Part shown: in pieces, positions 8,402 through 16,420 of the stretch
Position numbering within the stretch: the first letter of the stretch is position 1
Layout: every line of letters starts with the position of its first letter
Assembly: GCF_963667045.1 (NCBI RefSeq)
Contig: NZ_OY762934.1
Location: 840,510 to 904,509 of the forward strand
Reading direction: 5' to 3'
Source of the DNA: an uncultured Cohaesibacter sp.
Lineage (GTDB): Bacteria; Pseudomonadota; Alphaproteobacteria; Rhizobiales; Cohaesibacteraceae
Length of the DNA: 64,000 nucleotides
The notes under the pieces: generated by a model
Database searches by the model: none
What the model was told of the DNA's origin: nothing
Seen by the model: the letters and a program-made list of their open reading frames with translations, nothing else
Translations under genes and position numbers: made by a program

Positions 8402-9091
8402 CTAACCGATCCGGACCTGCTGGCGAACGACAAACGGGGCGCCACGTTCAGGTTCTTCGTAAAGAGAGAGGGAGAAGAGTGCGCGCGGCTCGGCGATGGT
8501 CGGGGCAAAATGAGCCTGCAGCGCTTCGGCAAAGGCCGGTGCCAGCGCATCGGGCACGGGGTTGGTCAGAGTCATGTGGAAGCGGAAATCGCCGAAAATG
8601 TAAGGGTAGCCCCATGTCAAGAGATTGTGCCGCTGGCTCTCGGTGAGCCGATCCGGGTTGCGGCGGGCAATGTCCTTTTCTTCGAGCGGCGCGCGGAAGC
8701 GATCAAACTCCTGTACAAGGCTGGAGGCCAATTGTTTGAGCTCGGCGGAGGGTTCTGCCGGTCTCAGGGCAAAAAACGCCCCTAACTGGCCAATGACAAA
8801 TCTCGGCAGCAGGAAGGGTTGAAGCGTGGCGGCATAGCTTGCAAGCGCGGCTTCCAATTCCTCGATGGTCTTGCCCTCTGCAAGCTCGAAGGGAGCCTTG
8901 AGGGTTCCGTGGAAGCCATAACGACGGGCGTCGGAGACGAGAGCCGCGAAGGCGTCATCATCGAGGCCATCCACCGGCGAATGGCATTCCAGCACCTTGC
9001 CGGTAAAAACATCCCGGCCCAGCCATTCGGCGGCAGCCTTGTTGAGCGGGTCTTCGGCAAGCGGTGCGTAAAAGATGGCGTAGCGGGGCAC
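8402..9091 (-). CDS. DUF1045 family phosphonate-locus protein, 2H phosphoesterase-like
   Basis: The 229-residue protein belongs to DUF1045, a family repeatedly found in alphaproteobacterial phn operons. Two HxT-hydrophobic motifs typical of the 2H phosphoesterase fold are visible: His61-Gly-Thr-Leu (YGFHGTLKAPFEL) and His172-Met-Thr-Leu (FRFHMTLTNPVPD). 2H enzymes open cyclic phosphodiesters. Because no phnP (the usual cyclic-phosphate hydrolase) is in this locus, this protein is a candidate for opening 5-phosphoribosyl 1,2-cyclic phosphate between PhnJ and PhnN; that is inference. It sits between phnE2 and phnM in the same orientation, separated by a 119-base gap and a 35-base gap. Confidence 0.88.
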   Translation of the reverse strand: MPRYAIFYAPLAEDPLNKAAAEWLGRDVFTGKVLECHSPVDGLDDDAFAALVSDARRYGFHGTLKAPFELAEGKTIEELEAALASYAATLQPFLLPRFVIGQLGAFFALRPAEPSAELKQLASSLVQEFDRFRAPLEEKDIARRNPDRLTESQRHNLLTWGYPYIFGDFRFHMTLTNPVPDALAPAFAEALQAHFAPTIAEPRALFSLSLYEEPERGAPFVVRQQVRIG

Positions 9092-9210
9092 AGACTGGTT
9101 CCTTCATTCGGTGTGGTGTCTTGATGGACACTCTGTCGGCGGATTGGGGCAAATTTCAGATTGCCCCTGCCGTTGTTTTTCTGGCTCGTTGCGCAACTGA
9201 GGCAAAGGCC

Positions 9211-10767
9211 TCAGCCCTTGGTCAGCTTGGAGCGCAGCTTGTTGGAAATCGTGTCGAACACATAGACGACAATCAGAATGAGGATCACCATGTAGAAGAC
9301 ATTCTCCCAATCCTGATTGGTACGCATGGCTTCCCACAGCTTGAGGCCGATCCCCCCTGCCCCGACGGCACCGATGATCGTTGCCGAGCGGGTGTTGGAT
9401 TCCCAGAAATAGAGCGATTGGGACAGGAATACCGGCAGGATCTGCGGCACGACACCATAGCGCTGCACCAGCACGGGGCTTGCGCCCAGCGACTTGACGC
9501 CCTCGCGCTGCTTGTCATCGATATTCTCCAGCGTCTCGGAATTGAGCTTACCCAGAGTGCCTGTGTCGGTGAAGAAGATCGCCGAGATGCCTGCCAGCGG
9601 TCCCGGCCCGAAGGCGCGGGTGAAGAACAGCGCCCAGATCAGCATGTCGACCGAACGCAGGAAATCGAAAAAGCGCTTGATGACCTGATTGACGAAGCCA
9701 TTGGGCGTAATATTTCTGGCAGCCATGAAGGACAATGGAAAGGCGATCAACGAAGCAAACAGCGTACCGACGAAAGCCATGACAATGGTCTGCATCAGCT
9801 TGATCCAGACGTCGCCATGCTGCCATTCCGCATTATTGAAGAAATTGTCGAGGGCCAGCATGAGGTTGGACTGATCCGGCTTGATCCGCTCACCGGAGAC
9901 GATCAGACCCAGCACCTCGCCTGCACTCTTGTTCCAGAAGGGCGAGTTGGTATCGAAGATGAAATTCTCCCAGCCAAGGAACCGGTGGTGAACCTTGACC
10001 TTGTAATTCTGCACCTCGACGCGCCCGTCGAAGCCGAAACGGGCGACGACCTTCTCATTTTCATATTTCTGCTGAGCCCAATCAGGCAGAGCGCCGCGCG
10101 GGTGGACGGCCTTGTCACGGTCCACATCGATGACCAGCGTCTCATCGCCCCGGGTGATGGTAACCATCCCCGGAACAATGACCACATGGCCATCGCCAAT
10201 GGTGATATTCGCCTGTGTGGTCACAGCCTTCATTTCCGTCTTGGCTGCACCCGTCGATTTGCCCACATTGGCGGGATTGTCGGCCGTCGGGGCCTCTGGT
10301 GCCATGAAGGAAAAGCTTGAGGCTGGCTTGGCAGGTTCAGCTGGCTTTTCCGCCGTCGGCGCGCCTGGTGCCATGAAGGAGAAGGCCTGAGCAGGCGCTG
10401 CGGATTCAAAGACCTCCGCCTCGGGGGTGACCTGTTTTGTCTCAACGGTCTTGACGATCCAGTCCGGTTGCGGATTGGCGCCAAGCGGCGAGAAGCGCGG
10501 AAACTCGATGCTCAGGTAACCATTCTCGAACTTGACGTCCGGGCGTGCCTCATAGGAGATCCAGTCGGCCAGATAGGCACCGGCGATGTCCCAGTTGCCA
10601 TTCGAAAAGACCTTGCCGATGTGCAGGAAACTCGATCCAACGAAGGCATAGACGACAATGGCGATAAAAATCAGAAGCCCGCGAAAGCGCTTGAAGAAGC
10701 CAGGCTTGAAGACCGCTGGATAACGGGCGATCATGTCCTGTATGTCTGTGGCTGCTGTGGTGTTCAT
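9211..10767 (-). CDS. phnE2: Phosphonate ABC transporter permease PhnE (second copy), with enlarged periplasmic region
   Basis: A 518-residue inner-membrane permease of the phosphonate importer; ordinary PhnE proteins are about 260-300 residues. TM1 is at about residues 31-48. A large non-membrane region (about 50-315) follows, then the binding-protein-dependent transport core (about 318-510) with the EAA-type loop VKSLGASPVLVQRYGVVPQI. Inside the insertion, FSFMAPGAPTAEKPA (129-143) recurs as FSFMAPEAPTADNPA (152-166) in an Ala/Pro-rich stretch. A beta-rich part (ITIGDGHVVIVPGMVTITRG) follows. The start at 10767 has AGGAG 8 bases upstream and lies 11 bases after phnE1. PhnE1 and PhnE2 probably form a heterodimer. 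Confidence 0.9.
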   Translation of the reverse strand: MNTTAATDIQDMIARYPAVFKPGFFKRFRGLLIFIAIVVYAFVGSSFLHIGKVFSNGNWDIAGAYLADWISYEARPDVKFENGYLSIEFPRFSPLGANPQPDWIVKTVETKQVTPEAEVFESAAPAQAFSFMAPGAPTAEKPAEPAKPASSFSFMAPEAPTADNPANVGKSTGAAKTEMKAVTTQANITIGDGHVVIVPGMVTITRGDETLVIDVDRDKAVHPRGALPDWAQQKYENEKVVARFGFDGRVEVQNYKVKVHHRFLGWENFIFDTNSPFWNKSAGEVLGLIVSGERIKPDQSNLMLALDNFFNNAEWQHGDVWIKLMQTIVMAFVGTLFASLIAFPLSFMAARNITPNGFVNQVIKRFFDFLRSVDMLIWALFFTRAFGPGPLAGISAIFFTDTGTLGKLNSETLENIDDKQREGVKSLGASPVLVQRYGVVPQILPVFLSQSLYFWESNTRSATIIGAVGAGGIGLKLWEAMRTNQDWENVFYMVILILIVVYVFDTISNKLRSKLTKG

Positions 10768-10778
10768 GGTCCCGTCTC

Positions 10779-11738
10779 CTACATGCTGGCGCCAAAGGCA
10801 AAGGCCTGATTGCCGACGATCTTCTTGCGCAGCCATGCCGAGAACTGGTCGATGGTGATGATGGTGACGAACAGCAGCAGGATGATTGCCAGCGTCTTGG
10901 CTTCATGGCCACGGGAGATCGACAGGCGCAGGGCCTCGCCGATACCGCCGCCGCCAACGGCACCGATGATGGTGGAGGCACGCACGTTGATTTCCAGCCG
11001 CAGCAGGGCATAGGACAGGAAGTTGGGCAGCACCTGCGGCACGATACCGAACCAGACCCGTTCGACCCAGTTGGCCCCAACCGCCTGCAGGCCCTCGTCC
11101 GCCTTCATGTCAGCATTCTCGACCACTTCGAAGAACATCTTGCCAAGCGAACCAACCGTATGGATGGCCACGGCAATCATCGCCGGAACCGCGCCGATGG
11201 TCAGAACGGCAACGAAGAAGCCGGCAATCACGATTTCCGGGAAGGCACGCAGCACTTCCAGAATGCGGCGAACGACAAAGCGCAGCCATTTCTGCGTGGT
11301 CAGGTTGCTGGCGGCGAGGAAGCACAGAATAAAGCCGAGGAAGAAGCCGATGAGGGTCGCAAACATGGCGATATTGATCGTCTCAAGCATCTTGTAGACA
11401 TATTCGGGCATATAGAACGCGCCGATCAGATAGACCCGGCCCTCTGGATAGTTGAACTTCAGACTGCCGTCGAAATAGGGCGAAGGCAGGTCAAACAGGG
11501 CACGCCAGATCTCCCAACCGTCGCGTGGGATCATGTCGCCAAAGAAATCAAAGAAATAGGGCAGCCGGTCAAAGAACTTGCCTGCGTTGGTCTCATTGGC
11601 AAACCACAGCGACCCGGACAGTGCCACCAGAAGAATGGCCAGAGAAAGATAGGTGTAGAAGCGCCTCTTGCGGCTGAGCGCCTGCCAGTGCAGCTCGGTT
11701 GCCGCGGCAGCAGCAGACAGCTTGACGGGTGATTTCAT
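10779..11738 (-). CDS. phnE1: Phosphonate ABC transporter permease PhnE (first copy)
   Basis: The 319-residue inner-membrane protein forms part of the phosphonate import channel, working with PhnC (ATPase) and PhnD (binding protein). A short cytoplasmic start is followed by a first helix at about residues 32-48 (YLSLAILLVALSGSLWF), a periplasmic loop, then a multi-helix permease domain from about residue 110. The EAA loop GLQAVGANWVERVWFGIVPQ contacts PhnC. STIIGAVGGGGIGEALRLSI near the C-terminus is strongly typical of PhnE. It sits between phnD (196 bases upstream) and phnE2 (11 bases downstream). Confidence 0.94.
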   Translation of the reverse strand: MKSPVKLSAAAAATELHWQALSRKRRFYTYLSLAILLVALSGSLWFANETNAGKFFDRLPYFFDFFGDMIPRDGWEIWRALFDLPSPYFDGSLKFNYPEGRVYLIGAFYMPEYVYKMLETINIAMFATLIGFFLGFILCFLAASNLTTQKWLRFVVRRILEVLRAFPEIVIAGFFVAVLTIGAVPAMIAVAIHTVGSLGKMFFEVVENADMKADEGLQAVGANWVERVWFGIVPQVLPNFLSYALLRLEINVRASTIIGAVGGGGIGEALRLSISRGHEAKTLAIILLLFVTIITIDQFSAWLRKKIVGNQAFAFGASM

Positions 11739-11883
11739 GTCCTTGTTCTTTCTTGCCTGATAGTGCCAGTATCTTTGCCATAGAACCGGTCACCCGGACG
11801 AAACGCCGATGGGCGAACAGATGGGTGAACAGATCGATGACAAGAGCGTGGCTCGGAAAAGTGAATTTCAAAGCGAAAAGGAT

Positions 11884-11902
11884 GACCCGGAATTTCCGGG
11901 CC
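11884..11902 (-). promoter_or_regulatory. Short intercistronic hairpin between phnD and phnE1
   Basis: The palindrome CCCGG-AATTT-CCGGG (11886-11900) lies about 35 bases past the phnD stop, within the 196-base phnD-phnE1 gap. On the minus strand it is followed by a loose TCATCCTTTTCG run. Such a hairpin could protect phnD mRNA or partly terminate, giving more binding protein than permease. The stem is only 5 bp, so the call is weak. Confidence 0.35.
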
Positions 11903-11934
11903 ACCCAAAACGCCTATGCAAATCAATGGAACTC

Positions 11935-12849
11935 TTAAGAGCCGATCTTTGCCTTGCGGGCTGCAATGATGGCCTTGTAGAAGTCGACGTTGACTTCGGT
12001 GAAGCCCTTGTAGTCGCCGCCCTGAATAGCAGAGAAGCAAGCCGGATCAGCTTCAGGCATGTTCATCATGAAGGCCTTGAACTTTGCCTTGACGTCCGGA
12101 TCGAGCGTGGAACGAACAACAACCGGACCGTTCGGGATCAGCGGAGAAATCCAGAGCTGAACCAGATCGTTCATGTCCAGGATGCCCTTGTCGACCATCT
12201 TGCGCAGGTTGCCGGAGGTGTAGCCGTCTTCGAATTTGCCAACGCCCGAAGCCCAGGTGGTACCAGCATCGAAGGTGCCCTTGACGACTTCGAGAACGAG
12301 GTTCTCATGACCGCCACCAAAACCGGTGGAGCCGAAGAATTCGTTGACCGGAGCGCCAATGGCTTCCGGCAGGGTTACGGAAGGAACGAGGAAGCCGGAG
12401 GTGGAGTCAGGATCGGCGAAGCCCAGCTTCTTGCCCTTCATTTCCATCACGTCGGTCATGCCGGAATCCTTGCGGGCAACCATGACGGAGTGATAGCCGG
12501 TGGAGCCGTCCATCTGAACTGTGGTCAGGATAGGCTCAACGGCATCCGGGTTGGTCAGATAGGTCTTGGCATAACCGGAAGCACCCAGCTCGGCATAATC
12601 GAGCGTACCACCCAGCAGGCCCTGAATGGTGCCGTCATAGTCGGCAGACGGGAACAGCGATACTTTTTCAACGCCGAGAACTTCAGGCAGCTTGTCGACC
12701 ATGCACTGGAAGTTGCGCAGACGGTCGGCTTCGTTTTCGCCCCCCAGAATACCGATACGGAATTCTTTTTCAGCAGCAACGGAAGGAGCAGCAGCACCGG
12801 CAACCAGCGCAGCCACGGAAGCAGCAGCAAGAACAATTTTCTTGAACAT
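11935..12849 (-). CDS. phnD: Phosphonate ABC transporter periplasmic binding protein PhnD
   Basis: PhnD binds phosphonates in the periplasm and delivers them to PhnE/PhnC. The 304-residue precursor begins with a signal peptide (MFKKIVLAAASVAALVAGAA, cleavage near AVAA-like APSVAA|EKEF). The mature chain shows the family pattern FRIGILGGENEADRLRNFQ, then VSLFPSADYDGTIQGLLGGT, ELGASGYAK, and GKKLGFADPDSTSGFLVPS, which lines the ligand site. The ATG at 12849 has a GGAGACGTCAA leader with a good ribosome-binding site. It lies 81 bases after phnC and 196 bases before phnE1. Confidence 0.96.
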   Translation of the reverse strand: MFKKIVLAAASVAALVAGAAAPSVAAEKEFRIGILGGENEADRLRNFQCMVDKLPEVLGVEKVSLFPSADYDGTIQGLLGGTLDYAELGASGYAKTYLTNPDAVEPILTTVQMDGSTGYHSVMVARKDSGMTDVMEMKGKKLGFADPDSTSGFLVPSVTLPEAIGAPVNEFFGSTGFGGGHENLVLEVVKGTFDAGTTWASGVGKFEDGYTSGNLRKMVDKGILDMNDLVQLWISPLIPNGPVVVRSTLDPDVKAKFKAFMMNMPEADPACFSAIQGGDYKGFTEVNVDFYKAIIAARKAKIGS

Positions 12850-12930
12850 TTGACGTCTCCTGATGTCAGCCGGTCCTTGCCGGCCTCATGCATTTCGAGA
12901 AATAGGCTTAGGTGTTGGACTATTGGCCTG

Positions 12931-13776
12931 TTACGCTGGCGAAGCGATCTCTGCAGAAACCATAGGAGCAACCATTGCGCCTCTGGCTTCTGGTGATACG
13001 GGAATGGATGTGGAGGTAATGGCCTCGGAGATTTCTGCCCCCTCGGTCGAGCCGTAAATCATTTTCACGGCCTCGTTGGTGAGCTCGGACGCAGACCCGT
13101 CGAACACCACCTTGCCATGGAACATGCCGATCACGCGCTCGCAATAGGTGCGCGCCGTATCGAGCGTATGCAGGTTGGTCACAACCGTAATGCCGTCGCG
13201 CTCATTGATATCCTTGAGGCTGTCCATCACGATCTTGGCGTTCAGCGGGTCAAGGGAGGCGATCGGTTCGTCAGCGAGAATGACCTTGGGGCTCTGCATC
13301 AGGGCGCGGGCAATGGCTACGCGCTGCTGCTGGCCGCCAGAAAGGGTCCCTGCCCGCTGCAAGGCCGTCTGCTCGATACCGAGGCGCTCCAGTGCCATCA
13401 GGGCTTCGGCGCGCTCTTCGGCGGAAAAGATATTGAGAAGATTGAGGACCGTGTTTCGATGGTTGAGGCGGCCAAGCAGGACATTGGTCAGCACATCAAG
13501 CCGCGGCACGAGATTGAACTGCTGGAAGATCATGGCGCAGTCCCGCTGCCAGTCGCGCAACTCGCGGCCCTTGAGACCGGAGACCTTCTTGTCGCCAAAA
13601 CTGATGGTGCCATCCGAGGGATCGATCAGCCGATTGATCATCCTCAGCAGGGTCGACTTGCCCGCGCCGGATCGGCCGATGACACCGACCATCTGTCCCT
13701 GGGGAATGGAGACGGTGACTGAATCGACAGCCGTGTTTGCCCCAAAACGACGCGACACATTCGTCAATTCCAGCAT
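12931..13776 (-). CDS. phnC: Phosphonate ABC transporter ATP-binding protein PhnC
   Basis: The ATPase that powers phosphonate import. Walker A is GRSGAGKST (residues 34-42), the signature is [15 protein letters not shown], and Walker B is [15 protein letters not shown], followed by the switch region [20 protein letters not shown]. The 281 residues are about 20 more than usual, the excess being a C-terminal tail ([24 protein letters not shown]). It is the first gene of the phnC-D-E1-E2-DUF1045-M-N unit. Upstream are a PHO-box-like site (13909-13926) and the terminator of the preceding unit, so it probably has its own phosphate-starvation promoter. Confidence 0.96.
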   Translation of the reverse strand: MLELTNVSRRFGANTAVDSVTVSIPQGQMVGVIGRSGAGKSTLLRMINRLIDPSDGTISFGDKKVSGLKGRELRDWQRDCAMIFQQFNLVPRLDVLTNVLLGRLNHRNTVLNLLNIFSAEERAEALMALERLGIEQTALQRAGTLSGGQQQRVAIARALMQSPKVILADEPIASLDPLNAKIVMDSLKDINERDGITVVTNLHTLDTARTYCERVIGMFHGKVVFDGSASELTNEAVKMIYGSTEGAEISEAITSTSIPVSPEARGAMVAPMVSAEIASPA

Positions 13777-13908
13777 GAGGTTTCTCCTTCCATTCCCGTT
13801 TCTTCCGGGCCAATCCCGTCAAATCCGGGCATCAGGTCTTTTGGTAAAATGTTATCTTCTAACCAGCGAAGGATTACGCACCTTATGTGACACGTGCTTG
13901 TCTTGAAC

Positions 13909-13926
13909 GTTTCAGTTTCATGACAA
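13909..13926 (-). promoter_or_regulatory. Candidate PHO box upstream of phnC
   Basis: On the minus strand the sequence TTGTCAT-GAAA-CTGAAAC fits the PhoB consensus CTGTCAT-N4-CTGTCAT: 6 of 7 in the first half-site and 4 of 7 in the second, with correct 11-base periodicity. It lies about 130 bases before the phnC start and just after the preceding operon's terminator, where a PhoB-dependent promoter would be expected. The weak second half-site keeps confidence moderate. Confidence 0.45.
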
Positions 13927-13934
13927 AACCGGTT

Positions 13935-13977
13935 TTTAAAAGAAAAGGCCCGTGCTTCCACAAGGAGCACGGGCCGT
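13935..13977 (-). terminator. Rho-independent terminator of the phnGHIJKL-transferase unit
   Basis: The stem GGCCCGTGCT/AGCACGGGCC (13947-13956 and 13966-13975, 10 bp, perfect) has a 9-base loop. Read on the minus strand it is followed by TTTTCTTTTAAAAACC. It begins about 23 bases after the stop codon of the hexapeptide transferase. It separates the catalytic phn unit from the phnC transport unit. Confidence 0.9.
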
Positions 13978-13998
13978 ATCAAGTCATTGAATTTACGT

Positions 13999-14664
13999 CT
14001 ATTTATACTTCGCAATAAAGTCTTCAACCGAAAGATTGCGGAAATCATCAAGGGCTGCTCGGAGGGCTTCATGTGACCAGTCCCACCAGGCCAGATCCTT
14101 GAGGTCGCGAATGATTTCCGGCGCAAAGCGCGAGCGGATCGGATTGGCCGGAACGCCGCCGACAATCGTGTAATCGGGCACATTGCGGCTGACCACGGCC
14201 CCGGCCCCAATGATCGCACCATCGCCGATGGTCACGCCGGGCAGGATCGTTGCACCATGGCCGATCCAGACGTCATGGCCGATGGTGACACGATGATCGC
14301 GACGCCAGTCGATGAAGCTCTCTTCCTGCTCGCAATCGTCGAAATAGGCATTGGCCCGATAGGTGAAGTGATGCAGGGTTGCCCGCCAATAGGGATGATT
14401 GGGGGCGTTGATCCGCACCGCCTGTGCGATATTGGCGAACTTGCCGATGGTCGCGCACCAGATGTTGCCATCGCGCTCGATATAGGAATAGTCGCCAAGG
14501 GTGCTTTCGGAGATCAGTGTCCGGTCCCCCACCTCGGTATAGCGACCAAGCGTGGAGCCGGTCACCTCGGCATTGGGATGAATGGTCGGTGCGACGCCGA
14601 GCTTGTGCAGCTTCTTCTGTGGCGTCTCCTCGCCATTCTCGCCCGTGTGATTATCGTTGTTCAT
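13999..14664 (-). CDS. Phosphonate-locus hexapeptide-repeat acetyltransferase-like protein
   Basis: The 221-residue protein belongs to the left-handed beta-helix (hexapeptide) acyltransferases, in the subgroup found in phn operons. Hexapeptide repeats run from about residue 30 ([20 protein letters not shown]) to 175 ([20 protein letters not shown], then [20 protein letters not shown]). The xenobiotic/chloramphenicol-type WWDW motif is near the C-terminus ([15 protein letters not shown]). Acetylation of aminoalkylphosphonates before C-P cleavage, as PhnO does in enterobacteria, is a plausible but unproven role. It is the last gene of the phnG-L unit, 85 bases after phnL. Confidence 0.9.
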   Translation of the reverse strand: MNNDNHTGENGEETPQKKLHKLGVAPTIHPNAEVTGSTLGRYTEVGDRTLISESTLGDYSYIERDGNIWCATIGKFANIAQAVRINAPNHPYWRATLHHFTYRANAYFDDCEQEESFIDWRRDHRVTIGHDVWIGHGATILPGVTIGDGAIIGAGAVVSRNVPDYTIVGGVPANPIRSRFAPEIIRDLKDLAWWDWSHEALRAALDDFRNLSVEDFIAKYK

Positions 14665-14749
14665 GGTGTCTCTGCTCTGGATGGGGTGGATTGTTGCCCC
14701 GTTCTATCGATCTGTTTCAAGGTGAAGCTGTTCGTCAGTCAGGTTAAAG

Positions 14750-15529
14750 TCAGGCCAATTCAACAGGCCGGCCAGCCAACCTTCCCTGACCCTGACCCTT
14801 TCTCTTTGCCCGTTCGGCAAAATGGGCAACATCGATAATGGCATCAGCGATCTGCTCGCGCACGTCCTCATCATGAAAGATCCCAAGCAGCGCCACACCC
14901 TTTTTCTTCTTCTCGCGAATGAGGTCGATGACAACCGCGCGGTTTGCCGCATCCAGCGAGGCGGTCGGTTCATCAAGCAACAATACCGGGTGCTCGGTGA
15001 GGAAGCCGCGGGCGATGTTGACCCTCTGCTGCTCGCCGCCGGAAAAGGTTGCTGGCGGCAACTGCCACAGAGTTTCTGGCAGATTGAGGCGGGCGAGCAT
15101 TTCCCCTGCCTTGAGGCGGGCCTCGGCGAGGCCTTCCCCCTGCCCCACCAGCGCCTCGGCGGCGACATCGAGCGCAGGAACCCGTGGCATGGCGCGCAGA
15201 AACTGGCTGACATAGCCAACCGTCTCGCGGCGGATGGCAAGGATAGTGCGCGGTTCGGCCTGGGCGATGTCAATCATCGTGTCGCGATAGGCAACCATGA
15301 TCTGCCCGCAGTCGGCGCTGTAGTTGCCGTAGATCATCTTGAGGATGGAGCTTTTGCCCACCCCGGACGGGCCACCGAGCACGGCGCATTCACCAGCGCG
15401 CAGGGCGAAGTTGACCCCTGAGACCACGGGAATGGTCACCGAGCCACGCAGATGCATGACAAAGCTCTTGGCGACATCGGTCAACAGCACCGGAGTCGTC
15501 TTGACGATGGAGGAAATGGTATCTGGCAT
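14750..15529 (-). CDS. phnL: C-P lyase subunit/ATP-binding protein PhnL
   Basis: An ABC-type ATPase of the C-P lyase system, needed for phosphonate breakdown and not for transport. The 259 residues carry Walker A GGPSGVGKSSIL, the signature FSGGEQQRVNIARGF and Walker B VLLLDEPTASLD. The distinctive PhnL region GYVSQFLRAMPRVPALDVAA lies between them. By analogy with E. coli it associates with the PhnGHIJK core and PhnK. It starts 9 bases after phnK and precedes the hexapeptide transferase. Confidence 0.94.
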   Translation of the reverse strand: MPDTISSIVKTTPVLLTDVAKSFVMHLRGSVTIPVVSGVNFALRAGECAVLGGPSGVGKSSILKMIYGNYSADCGQIMVAYRDTMIDIAQAEPRTILAIRRETVGYVSQFLRAMPRVPALDVAAEALVGQGEGLAEARLKAGEMLARLNLPETLWQLPPATFSGGEQQRVNIARGFLTEHPVLLLDEPTASLDAANRAVVIDLIREKKKKGVALLGIFHDEDVREQIADAIIDVAHFAERAKRKGQGQGRLAGRPVELA

Positions 15530-15538
15530 CCTTAGCTC

Positions 15539-16420
15539 CTAGACCTGAAGTATGGACGAGATGAGAAGTTGGGTGTAGGGCGCCTGAGGATCATCGAGCA
15601 CCCGATCAGTGAGGCCGGTTTCGATCACCCGTCCCTCTTTCATGACCACCATCCGGTGCGACAGCAGACGGGCGACGGCCAGATCGTGGGTCACGACAAT
15701 GGCGGCCAACCCCAGCTCGGCAACAAGTCCGCGCAAGAGGTCAAGCAGGCGCGCCTGCACCGACACATCAAGACCACCGGTTGGCTCGTCCATGAAGACA
15801 AGGCGCGGTCCGGTCACCAGATTGCGAGCGATCTGCAAGCGCTGGCGCATGCCACCGGAGAAGGCGCGCGGCTGGTCGTCAATGCGATCCCTCGCGATCT
15901 CGACCTGCTCCAGCCAGTCCGAGGCGGTCTCGCGAATATCACCATAGTGCCGTTTGCCGATCGCCATCAGGCGTTCTCCGACATTGGCCCCGGCGGATAC
16001 CGTCATGCGCAGGCCATCGGCCGGGTTCTGATGGACAAAACCCCAGTCGGTGCGCATCAGGAAGCGCTTCTCCGCTTCGCCAAGCCGGAACACTTCACGC
16101 ATGGTGCCGTCGCGCATGCGATAGTTGACCATGCCGGATGTCGGTGTCATGCGGGTAGAAATGCAGTCGAGCAGCGTGGTCTTGCCCGAGCCGGATTCGC
16201 CGACGATGGCCAGCACTTCACCGGGCCAGAGATCAAAGCTGATATCCTCGCAGCCGACCCGGCGGCCATAATATTTCGACACCGAGCGCACCTGCAGCAG
16301 CGGCTTTTCGCCCAGATCCATGGGACGTGGCGGAACGAGGGAAGACTTGGGCAGATGATCGCCGGTATGTGCCTTGTTCATGGGGGACGTCTCCATATGG
16401 CCAGAATTGCGGGCTGTCAT
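15539..16420 (-). CDS. phnK: C-P lyase subunit/ATP-binding protein PhnK
   Basis: An ABC-type ATPase that docks on the PhnJ subunit of the C-P lyase core. Walker A is GESGSGKTTLL, the signature FSGGMRQRLQIARNL and Walker B LVFMDEPTGGLDVSVQARLL. The family phrase RTDWGFVHQNPADGLRMTVS is present. The 293 residues include about 40 extra at the N-terminus before KPLLQVRSVSKYYGRR. The start at 16420 overlaps the phnJ stop by 4 bases (ATGA), which supports it, although ATGs further in (16396, 16378) would give a standard-length protein. Confidence 0.94.
   Translation of the reverse strand: MTARNSGHMETSPMNKAHTGDHLPKSSLVPPRPMDLGEKPLLQVRSVSKYYGRRVGCEDISFDLWPGEVLAIVGESGSGKTTLLDCISTRMTPTSGMVNYRMRDGTMREVFRLGEAEKRFLMRTDWGFVHQNPADGLRMTVSAGANVGERLMAIGKRHYGDIRETASDWLEQVEIARDRIDDQPRAFSGGMRQRLQIARNLVTGPRLVFMDEPTGGLDVSVQARLLDLLRGLVAELGLAAIVVTHDLAVARLLSHRMVVMKEGRVIETGLTDRVLDDPQAPYTQLLISSILQV

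Noticed and set aside
9064..10320. A 418-codon plus-strand frame opposite phnE2.
   Set aside because: It is antisense to an established permease and its translation is not like any family; likewise for long plus-strand frames opposite phnD (11809-12996) and phnE1 (10905-11732).
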